Source: Terfezia claveryi
Taxonomy: Eukaryota; Ascomycota; Pezizomycetes; Pezizales; Pezizaceae
Assembly: GCA_015179025.1 (NCBI GenBank)
Contig: WHUX01000211.1
Location: 1-64,000 of the forward strand
Reading direction: 5' to 3'
DNA length: 64,000 bases
Shown: piece by piece, positions 34,532 to 46,478 of the stretch
How positions within the stretch are numbered: position 1 is the stretch's first letter
Layout: every line of letters starts with the position of its first letter
The notes under the pieces: model-generated
Seen by the model: only the letters and a program-made list of their open reading frames with translations
The model's database searches: none
What the model was told of the DNA's origin: nothing
Program-made: the position numbers and the translations under genes

Positions 34532-35268
34532 CTAGCAGACCCACCTATATGAAGCATATCTACCACTTGTCTCACTTTTCCTCACAATCTTGACCACCTG
34601 CCCCCTCCTCAACCCCAGATACTTCGCCACCGGATCCGCCTGCTGTATCCTCGGCAGCTGCGTTTCCTTCAGTCTATACCTCTGCAGAAGCGCCTTTTTC
34701 TCCTCCTTCGACAGCAATATGTGCTGAGGGACAAGCTCATGATGTGTGATATTGATGAGTAAATCACTCTCCACAAACGTCTCGATAATACTGGGCAGCA
34801 CGGTCGGGATAATTTTCAAGGCTGAGGCAGTTGGGGCAACGGTGGAAATGAAGATCCCCGTGTGGATACCCTCGAGGTGGATTGTATGTGCAAAGGCGCG
34901 CATTTCCTTGATACCGACGGAGGGAGTGGAGGAGAATTCGACCCAGACGGGGCCGACGGGGATGGGGGCCTCCGGATGGCTGGGGTCGCGGAAACGCTCA
35001 ATCATGGCTGCAGAGGGTTGGGCTTTGAATTGCATGGTTTTTCGTTGAGGCCGCCCTTCGGAGTCGCAGTAGGTGCTCCGGAATATGGAGAGGGTCATGT
35101 TGATTTCTTCGTCGGCGATTTCGTAGCCCTATTGGTGGTTGGGGGATTAGTGGGTTGACGGCTGATTGAGGGGGGTTGGCTGTGAACGTACACGGTCTCG
35201 GACCATCTCGTGGACGGTTCGTCGGACTCGCCAGAGGCGGGAGGCTTCTCGGTCGACTTCGTTGCCAT
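34532..35268 (-). CDS. RPB5: RNA polymerase subunit RPB5 (RPABC1)
   Basis: Two exons on the minus strand: 35268-35192 and 35128-34532, with a 62-nt GTACGT..AG intron. The product carries the RPB5 pattern: [20 protein letters not shown] at the start, the jaw domain and the conserved C-terminal assembly domain with [40 protein letters not shown] and a final [13 protein letters not shown]5 is shared by RNA polymerases I, II and III. Oddity: the only nearby ATG (35268) is one base out of phase with the LWRV frame; no upstream in-frame ATG exists before a stop. A one-base error or real indel just after the ATG, or an unseen upstream exon, would explain this. The body of the protein is intact. Confidence 0.93.
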
Positions 35269-35953
35269 TATGGGGGTGGCGGGGATGGAGGTGAATGAAG
35301 GTGGTGTCGGTCAAGAGAGAGGGACGTCAGGTTGTGGCTCAAGCTGCGCTGAAGGGCTGTCTCAAAGCTCGAAAAAAGATCAATTGCCCGCTAAGCCCCG
35401 TATGGCTGGGGCCGCCGGGACGCTTGGCGGGCGCCGTGTAAATCTTGGCAGCAAGTCTATGTGCGCCGAAGAGAACAGCCTGGAGGTTTCTACTATAGAA
35501 TCACAGTGATGTGAAGGCGAAAGGCAGAGAACTCATCCTCACCGGAGTCAATGGATGCATCAGTGCATCTCCTCTCGCGTGCATGTGTGTACTTAGAGAT
35601 CTATGAGATCTAGCAAATGCAATTGCAGCAGATCGATCGCGAAGCTCGAAATCTCGGGCTGCATGTTCCGTCCGCCCAATGATAAATAGCAAAATAGGCC
35701 CATACATTTACTTGGTAGTTCCCCGTCTAGAAAATCTTCAGTGTCCCTGCAGGTCCATCGAAACGTTTCGTTCACAAAACGAAAGTTGGCACAAAGTTGC
35801 GCCAACCAGATTATACTTGTGGACTACATATTCTTATTCCATCCCAAAGGGATCACTCGCTCGCTTCCCACCAAAGCATCGCCCCTCTTTCCCTTTCCCT
35901 CTCCTTCATTCTTTCTCTATCATCCCGTTTTTATCCTCCCCTAACTTGCATTC
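35269..35953. other. divergent promoter region of RPB5 and BFR1
   Basis: Both genes are transcribed away from this interval. It contains GTTGGCAC near 35786 and GCCAACCAGATTA near 35800, an inverted pair resembling the TAGTCTGGTTGGCAC family. Confidence 0.5.
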
Positions 35954-37660
35954 ATGGCTACAAAGACTGCGGCTGATGCTCAGATGAAGAAGTTTGTTGA
36001 GAAGCCAGAGAAGCCAGATGAGGACAAGTTCAAGGCAGAGAGGGAGGTGATAGAGAAGGAGCTGCAGGATGTTAGGGATAAGCTGGTAAGTTGGGATATG
36101 CCTATCTCTGGCTACCATCCCTCCCGTCTCGGCATGCTGCTCTCGGCCCTCTGCCTCTTGGGATACATAATGGCAATGGCACTAACAATGTCCCTCCCTG
36201 CAGAAAGCCGTTCAGGATAAAATTTCTCAGGTCGAACTACCATGGTCAAACAACGGCGAGAAGCCAGGCCAGAACACCGTGCAAAAGCAGCAAGCCGAGC
36301 TTCGTGCCGAGCTCTCCAGCATCCGCAATGCCCAAGCCGGATTCAAGAGCTCAAAGCAAAGGATCCATGATCAGATCAAGACTCTCGACACATCCATCAA
36401 GGCCAAACTAGCCGAGCAAAAGGCCGCAAAGTCCAAGATCCCATTCAAGGCGGTCGCGGAAATTGATTCCGTCATTGCCGGGCTCGAATCCCAGGTTGAG
36501 AGCGGTACCATGAAGATCGTAGAAGAGCGCAAGGCTTTGGATGCGATCTCCACCTACCGCAGACACCGAAAAATACTCCAGAGCCTTGATGCTGGTGAGA
36601 ATGGAATTGCCGCTGAAAAGACCAAGATTGCCGAGCTTAAGGCACAGCTGGTGGAAGACCCAGAGCAGAAGGGACTCAGTGATAGGTTCAACCAAATCAA
36701 CACGGAATTGGATAAAATCAAGGCCGAGCAAGATGAAGTGTACAAGAACCTTAACTCTCTTCGTGACGAACGCACAAAGCTTTGGACCAAGGAGAACGAG
36801 CAGAGGGATGCAAAGAGGAAGCTTGAGCGGGATTTCTATGCTGCGAAGGATGCTTATCGTGCATATGAGAAGGCTGCGTATGAAGTGAGGAAGGAAAGGA
36901 TTAAGGCCGAGAGGGAGGCTAAGGATAAAGAGTATAAGCGGCAGATTGCTGCGCAAAAGATGGAGGAGGCTAGTCAGCCGGCATTCCAGGCGGAAATCAA
37001 TACTTGTGAAGGATTAATTGCACACTTCGACCCGACTTCGCCAGAGGCTCAGGCCACCAAGACCAAAGCAAGTTTGCTTAAGGATGCGGGGCTTAAGGCT
37101 CTTGCTACTAGGGTTGTAGAAACGGAGCTCAAGGGCAAAAAGCTTGTCAAGGAGGAGGAAGACTATTTTGTTGGAAAACCAAAGAAGGGAAAGAAGGGCT
37201 CTGGCAAGGGATCTGGTACTGCTACTCCTACAATTCTGCCTACTAGTGAGGAGAAGGAGAGGGGCAAGTTCCAGCTCAACCACGGGATTTTGGTCGAGCT
37301 TGGAAAGGTAGATGTGATGGCGCCCACAAAGTGGGATGATGTTCCAGGGTGTGTGGAGACGCTGAGGGAGAAGTTGGCCTGGTACAAGGACAATTCTGAG
37401 CGAGTGACCAAGGAGGTATGTATCATTTTGATGCTTTGTTCCTTACATAACTTTGCTAACATATTTGTTTGTAGAACATCGCTAAGGCACAGAAGGAGAT
37501 TGACCGCCTTGAGAGTGTTAGCGGAAAGGAGGAACAGGGGCCGAAGACCCCAATCGTTGAGGAGGAGACCGCCCAGCTGGAGAAGGAGGAGGAAGAGGAG
37601 AAGCCCCTTCCAGTGCCTGAGACCATTGAGGAGGCTAAGGAGGAGGAGAAGGCGGAGTAA
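35954..37660 (+). CDS. BFR1: Bfr1-like mRNP/nuclear segregation protein (509 aa)
   Basis: Three exons: 35954-36085, 36204-37415 and 37475-37660, all phase 0, with introns of 118 and 59 nt carrying GTAAGT/GTATGT donors. The protein is almost entirely helical coiled coil (QKQQAELRAELSSIRNAQAG, QLVEDPEQKGLSDRFNQINT) with a lysine/glycine-rich break (KPKKGKKGSGKGSG) and a C-terminal segment KWDDVPGCVETLREKLAWYK that is typical of the family. Yeast Bfr1 is a cytoplasmic, polysome-associated RNA-binding factor linked to the ER, brefeldin A resistance and ploidy control. No catalytic residues are expected. The acidic EEEEEKPLPVPET tail is encoded by the last exon. Confidence 0.92.
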
Positions 37661-38232
37661 GGCAACTTTGTTTAGGATTTGTTTATTAGTGTCTTCAGCA
37701 AAAGCAGCGTGAGAGCGGTTTTTCATGATCAAGCTGCCAGTTGCATCGTTATTTCACTTTAGATCTCTTGTGGTGTGGGTTTTTGTGGCGGGGTTGGGAA
37801 CCTGAACGGATATCGATGTTGATAACTCAAGCATTTCATGTGTTTCTTACCCTGAAATAGAATTCACCTGCTCTGTGAGCCGGGTTGAGTACCGTCGAGT
37901 CGAGTGCCTGCTTGGCGCTGACTGATAGCCCGGTTCCCTACAGCAGCTGCTAGTGGGGTGAAAAAAAAAAACCATACGGTAGTTCGTTCTGCGAAAATTT
38001 CCCAGTCGTTGCTCTTCCTTCTCATCCTCTTAAAAGTATCAAAGCCCACCACAATTGAAAGAAGTACATCTTCTGTGCTTCTTCTGCTCTTCGGCGCATT
38101 ACACCTCGAGTGTTAACCCAATCCTCCTCTACTCCCCTCCCCTCCTTCTCCTCTCTATCCTATTTCCTTTCCTTCTGCCTTTCCGTCATACCATCACACC
38201 TGGTCTATTGAACCAGCACGACGGAAGCAGTC
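37661..38232. other. spacer between BFR1 and the helicase gene
   Basis: A pyrimidine-rich stretch at 38080-38200 directly precedes the helicase ATG, typical of a strong fungal promoter or leader. Confidence 0.4.
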
Positions 38233-41101
38233 ATGTTTGCTACTCTCCGGCGCCAGGGTCTCCGCCAGATTGCGAGGATACATACCTCTACACTCCCTAA
38301 TACATCTCTTCGCCTCGCTCTTCCAAAGAATGGAGCGATTGCATCTCTACCAAAGACTGTGTCTTGTGTTCCGTCTTCTACTCGTCTATTCACCATCTAT
38401 AGCCAAAAACTCTCTGTAGCACAGGCTGCCCTGCAGGAAGATGCAGAGGCGGCTTTCGATGCAGTGAAGGTAGCCACTACGCAAAGGATACCTGATTTAC
38501 TCAAGTTCCAAGATTTGCTTGACCATAAATTGATTGATAGAAGTGTTATGAGGGCTATTCTTGAGGATCTGAAGTTTGAGAACATGACCGACGTGCAGAG
38601 CAAGACTCTGAGGGCGACCTTGGAGGGGAATGATGTGTAAGTAAATTTATTCTAAAGTACAAGTCTCCATTGCCACTAACGCAAGACATAGTCTCGCTCA
38701 AGCAAGGACTGGGACCGGCAAGACAATTGCCTTTTTACTCCCTGTCTTGCAACGCATCATTGCCTCAAACAGACCAGTTGAGAGGCACCGAGTGGGCCAG
38801 CCATTGGACATCCGCTCAATAATCATTTCTCCAACTAGAGAATTGGCTCAGCAAATCGCCAAGGAGGCAGAAATTCTTACCACATATTGCAAGAACATTC
38901 ACATTCATACTGCTGTGGGAGGAACCGGAAAGTCTATAGGTCTCCGAAACATGCACAAAATTGGATGCAATATTTTGATCGCTACACCTGGCCGTCTGTA
39001 CGATTTGTTGACTGACAGTGCCTCCGGTGTTAACGGAAGGAACATGGAGATACTTGTTCTCGACGAGGCAGACAACCTTCTTGACCAAGGATTTGCAGAT
39101 GCCCTTATGGACATCATCAAGCTCCTTCCTTCAAAGGATAACAGGCAAACAATGCTTTTCTCCGCTACCGTCCCAGCGAAGGTACAAACTATGATCAATG
39201 CTGCCTTGAAGCCAAAGCACAAGGTTCTGAAGTTAGTTGCTAAGGGAGATGTTCTCACCCACAACAAGGTCGAACAGCGACTCATCACCGTCAACGGTTT
39301 CGAGAATCTTCTCCCCACCCTTTATGAGCAGATGATGAAGGAAATTGCCACCACCATAGCTGACAAGGGGAATCCATTTAAGGCTATCGTCTTCTTCCCA
39401 ACCGCCAAATACGCTGCCTTGGCTGCAGACACTTTCCAAGCTCTCAGGGATCCCAAGACCGGCTACAGCCCATTCACTGGAACCCCAATGATTGAGATAC
39501 ACTCCCGCCTTTCCCAGCCTCAGCGTGAAAGAGCTGCCAAGAAATTCCGTGAGGGAAGGTCTGCAGTGCTGTTCTCTTCTGACGTCGTTGCTCGAGGAAT
39601 GGACTTCCCAGATGTCACCCATGTTTTCCAAGTTGGATCTCCTAGGTCCCTGGAACAGTATATTCACCGTATTGGACGTACTGGCCGTGGAAACAAATCC
39701 GGATTGGGCTATATCCTCCTTGCCGATATCGAGAAGACCTATGCCTTGAAGGAGCTTCGTCCGGAGATCAAGCTAGTTGACTACAATGAGCATTCTGCCA
39801 TTGCCGCTGTCGACATGTCTAAGGAAAGTGTTCTTCCAAAGGCCGCTGCTGAGGCCCTCACCCTCGTAATGGAGGCCTCGCAGAGCATTGAAGATGACCT
39901 CAAGAGGGGTGCTTATCTCGCCAACCTTGGGTACTATTCTTACTTGGGTAACAAAAGTGCGCTAGTAGCTAGCTTAAACAGGTGGACTGCTCTGGGCTGG
40001 GGGATGGCGAGGCCACCTAGGATTAGCTCTATGCTGATAGGGAGACTTGGTTTGCGGGGAGTTCCTGGGATTGAGGTCGGAGGTGAAGCCGTCGCTCGCC
40101 CCGGTGGACAACGTGGATTCAATACACGTAGCGGTGATGGCTTCAAATCCCGCGATGACAGAGAAGGAGGGTTCAGACCTAGGGAGGGTGGATTTGCGCC
40201 AAGGGGTGACCGTGAAAGTGGGTCTCAGTCAAGGGGGGGTGAGTTTGCTGCCCGTGGTGACAGAGAAGGAGGAGAAGGAGGATTTAAACCTAGGGAGGGT
40301 GGAGTTGCTCCAAATGATAGGGAGAGTGGAACCAAGCCAAAGGAGGGTGGATTTGTTCCCCGCGGTGATGGGGAGGGTGGGTTTAAGCCAAAGGAGGGTG
40401 GATTTGTTCCCCGCGGTGATGGGGAGGGTGGGTTTAAGCCAAAGGAGGGTGGATTTGTTCCCCGCGGTGATAGGGAGGGTGGGTTTAAGCCACGGGATGG
40501 ATTTGTTCCCCGCGGTGATAGGGAGGGTGGGTTTGCTCCGAGAGGTGATAGAGAGGGCGGATTCAAGCCAAGGGAGGGTGGATTTGTTCCCCGTGGTGAT
40601 AGGGAAGGTGGGTTTGCTCCGAGAGGTGATAGAGAGGGCGGATTCAAGCCAAGGGAGGGTGGATTTGTTCCCCGTGGTGATAGGGAAGGTGGGTTTGCTC
40701 CGAGAGGTGATAGAGAGGGCGGATTCAAGCCAAGGGAGGGTGGATTTGTTCCCCGTGGTGACAGGGAAGGTGGGTTTAAGCCAAGAGAGGGTGGGTTTGC
40801 TCCAAGAGGTGATAGAGAGGGTGGTTTCAGGCCTAGGGAGGGTGGATTCGCTCCAAGGGGTGACCGCGAGGGTGGATTCAAACCAAGGGAAGGTGGGTTT
40901 GCCCCCCGCGGAGATCGCGGAGATTTTAAACCTCGAGGTGACCGCGAGGGTGGATTTAAGCCAAGAGAAGGTGGTTTCGCTCCCCGTGGTGACAGAGATG
41001 GTGGATTCAGGCCTCGTAGTGACAGGCCAGAGTTTAATAGCCGTCCTCAAAGGCCATGGGAGGGTAGGGGAAGACAGTCCCCTGGAAAGAGGTTCAACTA
41101 A
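38233..41101 (+). CDS. mitochondrial DEAD-box RNA helicase with long Gly/Arg-rich repeat tail (937 aa)
   Basis: Exons 38233-38636 and 38692-41101; the 55-nt intron splits the codon just before LAQARTGTGKT. The N-terminus is basic and Ser/Leu-rich, as in mitochondrial presequences. Helicase motifs are complete: Walker A ARTGTGKT (residues 139-146), PTRELAQQI, TPGRL, DEAD at 259-262, SAT, then SSDVVARGMDFP and YIHRIGRTGRG. The closest known group is Mss116/Cyt-19, which helps group I and II intron splicing and mitochondrial translation. From about residue 600 to the end the protein is a repeat of GGFxPREGGFxPRGDREGG units, an RGG-like RNA-binding tail far longer than in yeast Mss116. The repeat is nearly identical at DNA level in places, so copy number may vary between strains. 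Confidence 0.95.
40140..41060 (+). repeat. coding minisatellite in the helicase tail
   Basis: Tandem units of about 30-36 bp encode GGFxPREGGF and PRGDREGG blocks. Higher-order units, such as the roughly 87-bp block seen three times between 40500 and 40770, are almost identical. The G-rich repeat leaves several other frames open on both strands, which produces long spurious ORFs. Confidence 0.9.
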
Positions 41102-41840
41102 ATGGCCATACGTTATACTGGGCTCGAATGCAGTGTCCATGATATTTTGTTGATATAGACGGGTTGGATCATGTTTTATTTTACTTCTCGGGCTGACTTT
41201 TCTTCTCATCTTCCATTTTTTCTAAATCTTACGGACGGTTTGGGCAACGTTTGTTTGAAGAAGGGTTGGCAGGGAAAAGTTCATTTGTTTTTCTGATTTT
41301 GTGGTGCTTTTAATTCATGGCTGCTTGGGATTGTTGGGCTTTATCTTTTTCCTACGGATTGTCACGAAACAGTCATTATCTATCATCATCATCACTACTC
41401 CCTATTTCATTTTTCTTGCATCGTGTTTTCTTTCAAAGCTCATTGGCAATTTGATTGGGCTTCTAGGCTGTTTGTTCGACAAAAGTCGGCTGGGGGTTCT
41501 AAATGAGGTTTGAGGGATATCTTATGTCTTCTTTTTGTTTCCTGTGTCTCTCATGCCATAAAAATACCTGTACGATACAGGAGGACATAAAATAAGGGGT
41601 TTAAGAGAAGTGAATGAATTCTTTTCATGCGTACGCGTGGGATGTTGAGGGGGTTGTGCCTTTTCACTTGTAATGTTGGGCTCCTCTTGGAAAGCTTATG
41701 TTGCATGATATTAGGGCACGAATCCGGAGCAACCAGCTGTGGGAATCTGGGGTTGGCCGACAAGTGGTGGAAGATACTTTGACTTGGGGGGTGTAGGTAG
41801 AAGTTCTAGATAAAGCAACGTTTTTCAAGCTCTATAAGAT
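41102..41840. other. intergenic downstream of the helicase
   Basis: No gene supported. Confidence 0.4.
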
Positions 41841-41906
41841 ATATCCCATAACCCGTCGTGAAATATCCCATAACCCGTCGTGAAATATCCCATAACCCGT
41901 CGTGAA
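41841..41906. repeat. three exact 22-bp tandem repeats
   Basis: ATATCCCATAACCCGTCGTG plus AA is repeated three times without change. Confidence 0.95.
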
Positions 41907-42990
41907 AAAAAGTGTGATCTGGTATGGTTCTCTTCTGGCACCTATGCTTTTCCCAAAGAAACATATATATTAAAAACAAAAATCTCATCAAGCACCAGTT
42001 TTTATGACCACAGAGCATATATATTTTCAATATATTATATCCGCCATTGAATGGCGGCTCTTCCCCCCTTCCCTCCTTCCCCTCGAGAATACTGTGAATT
42101 GTAGGAGATGTATGTATGTATTATGTATGTACTTGTTGTGGGGGGGTCCATTTGGGGAATCAAAGCCGATCCGAAAAAAAAGATCACTAACGTAACGGAT
42201 CACACGATATAATCTGCATAAACATGTTCTAAGGACCGATAGAGTTACTCACCTAAAAACCAACTGTACGTCAGGCTCAGATATCGATTGGAAGCAAGCC
42301 GCTGCTGACGTATGTTAACTACTATACATATAGAGTGGGTTTTTTTGTGCTCCTCGCATATGTTAGATCCCGTTGAGAGGGGGAAGTAAACGTTAGGTTG
42401 GAGTTTGATGTATATGGATTGTAAGATGTAATGTACAAGTACAGTATGTAGTTACCTATATGTTGTTCTGCTACTATTCACTCTGCTAACTGTGTCTCTA
42501 CTGTGATGCTCGCAGTTTTGAGGGTGTACGTATATACAGGCTGGAGCTCGGTATTTAACCGAGAAGTTTCTATAGCCCCAGGTAAGTATATAGGTTGCCA
42601 GTTTAATAGGCCCCCACCCCAACGGCAGTCTACCACGAGCACACAAGTACACAAAGTATACCCTTCTAGCAATTGGCCTACGCACTCGAGGTGTGTTCCT
42701 TTACATCAAAATACTAATCGTGTCCGGTGGATAGATCAGCATAGAGGAATAATGGGAATCGCTACCACAGTGAGATGTGCGTTCCAAAAATGATCGTGAT
42801 TTGTATAAGGCAAAGTTTCCCCCCCTCACCCCAAACCTCCACACGTATTATATTTATATTAATCATTTAAGTATGAGACTTGAGATTTCAGGATCATGGT
42901 TGTTACTTGATACACAGCTTGTGATTATATATTAAAAAACTTTAATCTACTGCATTAAGGATGTAGGACAAATATAAACTTGGTCTGATC
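41907..42990. other. intergenic
   Basis: Short open frames only; no recognised gene or RNA. Confidence 0.35.
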
Positions 42991-43032
42991 CGACCTGACG
43001 TGACCTGACCTGACCTGACCTGACCTGACCTG
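42991..43032. repeat. pentanucleotide microsatellite
   Basis: A run of GACCT units, with slight variation at its 5' end (CGACCTGACGTGACCTG). Confidence 0.9.
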
Positions 43033-43320
43033 TTATAGTGGCGTGTGGGGTATGTGGGTTGGGGGGGGTCCCATTCTATGGACATTCACTGCACATACGT
43101 AGCTCTTAAATAGCCTGAGGTTGATGTTTGAACAGCAAAGGAAAATTCCAGGCCAATATACCTACTTAGCTCATACCTCCGTTCTTCGAAACATTACATC
43201 TCCCGAAGTTAGTGTCATTTATTATCGAAGCTGTTTCGATCAATTGATAGGTACCAGCAATTCGATATAAACCGTCAATTTCCCATTTCGAATTCCCCAC
43301 TAAAGTAATTCAAGCCAACC

Positions 43321-43327
43321 ATGTCGA

Positions 43328-43359
<32 letters not shown>

Positions 43360-43912
43360 CCACTATCGTCATCATCTTCTCCCACCTCCGCCAAACCTCA
43401 CCCAATATTGACCACCACCCCTGCAAGTCAGCGTTTCGCGGCATTCCTCGCTGCGCATTCACCAAAATGCAAGTGCGAAGTTGACGTTGGTGGTGGCGAC
43501 TCGAAAGTTACTTCGAACGGTACTTCTAGTTCTACCACCACTAGTCCGGTATTGATATCGACGCCCAGTTATACTCCAGTACAGCATGCGCAGAAAAGGG
43601 TGAGTATCTCGCCTGAATTCCCACCGGTGCAGTTCATGGAATTGTCGCTGGCGTGGTATTCGTGACTTTACACTGTCATGGGAGTTATCCTTTTTTTTGG
43701 AAGGGGGGGTTTGGGAACTCATATATGTAACATATGGGTTAGTTCTATTCAACATGCTAAAATGCAAAAAGGTCGAGAAAATTGCCCTTGTGTCAACTGA
43801 AAGTGGGAAAGGGGCTGGCTTGTCTGGGGTTTCCATCAACCCCATTGGGAATTTGATATCTTTTCTCGAAACCTTTAATGCTGTAGGGATATTTGGGTCT
43901 TTTTTTTTTTAG
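43321..43912 (+). CDS. small Ser-rich hypothetical protein
   Basis: The ATG at 43321 opens a poly-Ser run coded by TCA repeats, then KPHPILTTTPASQRFAAFLA and HSPKCKCEVDVGGG. Unspliced, the frame ends at 43665 (114 aa). A GTGAGT donor at 43600 and an acceptor after TGCTAAAATGCAAAAAG at 43771 would join exon 1 to 43772-43912 in frame, giving about 139 aa ending in GVSINPIGNLISFLETF. Either form lacks a known domain. The AAHSPKCKC part looks conserved in style, but I cannot name a family. Confidence 0.4.
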
Positions 43913-44039
43913 TTTTTTTAAATGTAATCATTTTTGTAGCAGTGATTTTTTGATTCAGGAATCAAATATTTTCTCATCCATGTTTATGGTTATAATCAAA
44001 ATTCCTCTATTCTCCCCAGAGCCCCCATCATACATGAAG

Positions 44040-44130
44040 TGCCCATGTATAGAGGACTCTTGATACAAGCATATTGTTCGGACCAGGAGAAGTATACTTG
44101 TAACCAATATATGCTTATGGCAAGAGAAAA
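44040..44130. repeat. degenerate terminal-repeat fragment (CTTGATACAAGCATA family)
   Basis: CTCTTGATACAAGCATA is followed within 90 bp by ACCAATATATGCTTAT. The same strings occur at 59700-59820, and related ones near 17875-17995 and 20310-20350. They look like eroded ends of a pogo/Fot1-type DNA element. Confidence 0.45.
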
Positions 44131-44601
44131 TAGGTAATTATAAAATGAAGTTAACTAGTGCTAGGAAATATTGTGAGCATATAAACAAGAAATATCCAAA
44201 CGAGAGTAGTAGGTGTAGAGGTAGAAATGTCAAGGAGAGGAGGCACTAGAAAGTTAGTGATCCTGCACTAAACATGCAAACGCCTGCATTGAATTTCTAG
44301 AGTCTCAATACTTTTCTCCTCACACTATAGAACATCTTGTAGGTCCTTGATATTAGCTGTAGGTTCAGCTTGAAGAGAAAAGGGGAGTAATCCTTCAATA
44401 TGTGCAGGCACTACTCTGAGGTATAACCAGTCAAGCTTTGACTATACCTAATACTATTGAATAACCAAAGATTTGGAAGAAGAGGCCATTGTTTTCACAG
44501 TCGGTATGTATACATCATCGGATCACTTGGTCTGATACAAAACCAAGTAAGCTAATTTGACAGTGAAAGGTGACATAAAATTGAAAGTGCATCACTATTT
44601 G
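44131..44601. other. intergenic
   Basis: No feature recognised. Confidence 0.35.
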
Positions 44602-44724
44602 ACATCTACGACCATAGACTGAAGAAAACGAGGCATCCCGTCCGCTCTGCCATATCTAAGCTTCAGATCGCCAGGCTAGTACTGCAGTGGGTGACCACGC
44701 GATAAAGTCTCCCATCGCAGCACT
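44602..44724 (+). pseudogene. 5S rRNA pseudogene, nearly full length
   Basis: The 5' end ACATCTACGACCATAGACTG and the internal blocks GGCATCCCGTCCGCTCTGCC, CTAGTACTGCAGTGGGTGAC and CACG match fungal 5S rRNA in order and spacing (about 123 nt). The 3' arm that should pair with ACATCTACGAC is replaced by TCGCAGCACTAAAC, so helix I cannot form. It is a dispersed, decayed copy. Confidence 0.8.
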
Positions 44725-45439
44725 AAACAGGCAATCTGCAATTATTTTTTCTGGCATTGTTTGATTACCTTTTTGGGAAGTCACACTAGTCAGTACCGAT
44801 TTGGCCTCTAGTCTCATAGACTACCATTTTAGGAATTGTGCTACTCCTCTTTTGGCACACCACGCCAGTATTCTGCAACACCACACCAGTACTCTACAGC
44901 CTTTTGTTTTTTTATATACTCAGTCCCGACATAGTACTCTGCAGCTGCCATATTCTCGGCCCCTATACCAACTTTGAACGGCTTGGTTTATCTCGACATG
45001 TCCTAGGATATGAGAGATCATTTGTTTTTCAGCCAGGCCCTCAGGATCAAAAACTATATATTGTACGGTCATTCCCTCCTTCTTGAACCACCAGTCTCTA
45101 CAGCCCCTCCAGTCATCACTGATAGGCCTTAGGAAATTCAAATTGCAGTCATACTGTCATTTGCCTCCTAGGCCCCGTATCCTCTGCACTTCCTCTGCAT
45201 CACTCAAATATATTGCAGTTGCACCGTCATTTGCCTCCTCCTATGGTCTGCCACTCTTTTTCCGGCATCTCCGATAGACCTCCAACATATTGTCTACACT
45301 TCCAACATCAATCTTTCAACATTAATTGTTCAACATCAATCCGAAACACAATCCTTTTAAGCATCATAGCCATGGATACTGCAACTCCTTCAATGCCCTC
45401 ACTCAAGCTCACCCTGGCAGGAGTGCAGCTGATTACCGG
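44725..45439. other. intergenic
   Basis: Repeated small variants of CACCAGTACTCTRCAG occur at 44865-44945, perhaps an eroded tandem array. No gene is supported. Confidence 0.3.
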
Positions 45440-45676
45440 ACGTTCCAGACCCTCTTAACAACAGCAGTCACTTCCATCCCGAAGAAGCCTTATCTAAAAG
45501 GCACATCGCGTAAGCTGGACCAAAATGAACGAAAGTTCACAGACTTTTGCATAAATACCTTGGGCATGCTCGATGTAAGATACAGTACCGATGCAGTAAT
45601 TCCATACCTTCAGTCGTTATATGACATAACAAGCGTTATTCAACGATCAACACGGAATGGACGAAACTGCAAATGA
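45440..45676 (+). pseudogene. possible fragment of an uncharacterised gene
   Basis: A plus frame reads SAADYRTFQTLLTTAVTSIP then YLKGTSRKLDQNERKFTDFC, with coding-like composition but no ATG in frame. An ATG at 45373 begins another frame that meets it one base off. It may be a frameshifted gene relic, or chance. Confidence 0.2.
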
Positions 45677-46169
45677 TCTCTAACACTAGATACCACGGTA
45701 ATTGTGGAACCTGCAACACTACCGTAGTCCGCAAGTTCCTTGGCCTTATTCAGTGGAAACCAATTGCAAACAGTGAATACAAGACAAAGTCTGTGGCCAA
45801 CGGGGATGACTCGCTGTGGGCCAAATTTGATGTTCGTGAGATGAGAGTATTTCAGATAATGTATGGGACGGGTCAGAAAAAGTCGGTGCGTCCGGACGCA
45901 GATTCCTTTCTGCTGATGTTATTGCAGATTTGCTCCCCATCTAGCCTCGTAGTAACCAGTCTGTTGTCTCTGGGGTGGATACGAGGTCACGAACACTACA
46001 ATATATTCTGTGACCAAGTGACAAGGGTCTCAAATTCATTCAAAATATAATGGCATAGTAATCAATAGCATCACCTTCCTACCCAAACAGAATGCTGAAA
46101 GAAAACAAAGAAAGGGAATTCAAGTAAGTACTCAAAAGAAGCCACGAGTCTTTACTTTCAATTTATTGA

Positions 46170-46345
46170 CATGCATTTCAGGTTATCCACGGGTCCCCCA
46201 ATGCCACCTCAATAGATATAGCATTCTGCAACTTCCTGACATAGTTGTACATGGAATTTCTTTCATCCTCCTGGATAAAGAGAGAAGTATACTCCATTAT
46301 CAGCTTCCCAACTGAATATATGTCTGTTTCCTTTCGGTAGCATCA
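46170..46345 (-). pseudogene. kinase C-terminal fragment (second kinase copy, distal part)
   Basis: Minus-strand translation gives an end resembling that of the kinase at 48799: a GKLIMEY segment, DERNSMYNYVRKLQNAISIE and VALGDPW, aligning with GQLMNAH, FMQKLIKEELDVE and VAFSDAW there. It is separated from the rest of its domain (47670-48390) by a 1.3-kb minisatellite-bearing insertion. Confidence 0.6.
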
Positions 46346-46478
46346 GGCGCTTCATATGCCCCAGTCTGCGTCGCGTCGCGTCCCACCTCCGTCATGCATC
46401 CTTACCCCTATGGCCTGCGTCAGGTCGCCTACTTTCCGTCACGTCGCGTCCCGACCCGTCTATCTCGGCACTCATCTA

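Noticed and set aside
40047..41209. Long open frames in other frames and on the minus strand across the helicase tail (up to 368 aa)
   Set aside because: They are by-products of the G-rich coding repeat; the helicase frame alone carries conserved motifs upstream.
42991..43032. Telomere-like repeat
   Set aside because: The unit is GACCT, not TTAGGG, and it lies between genes.
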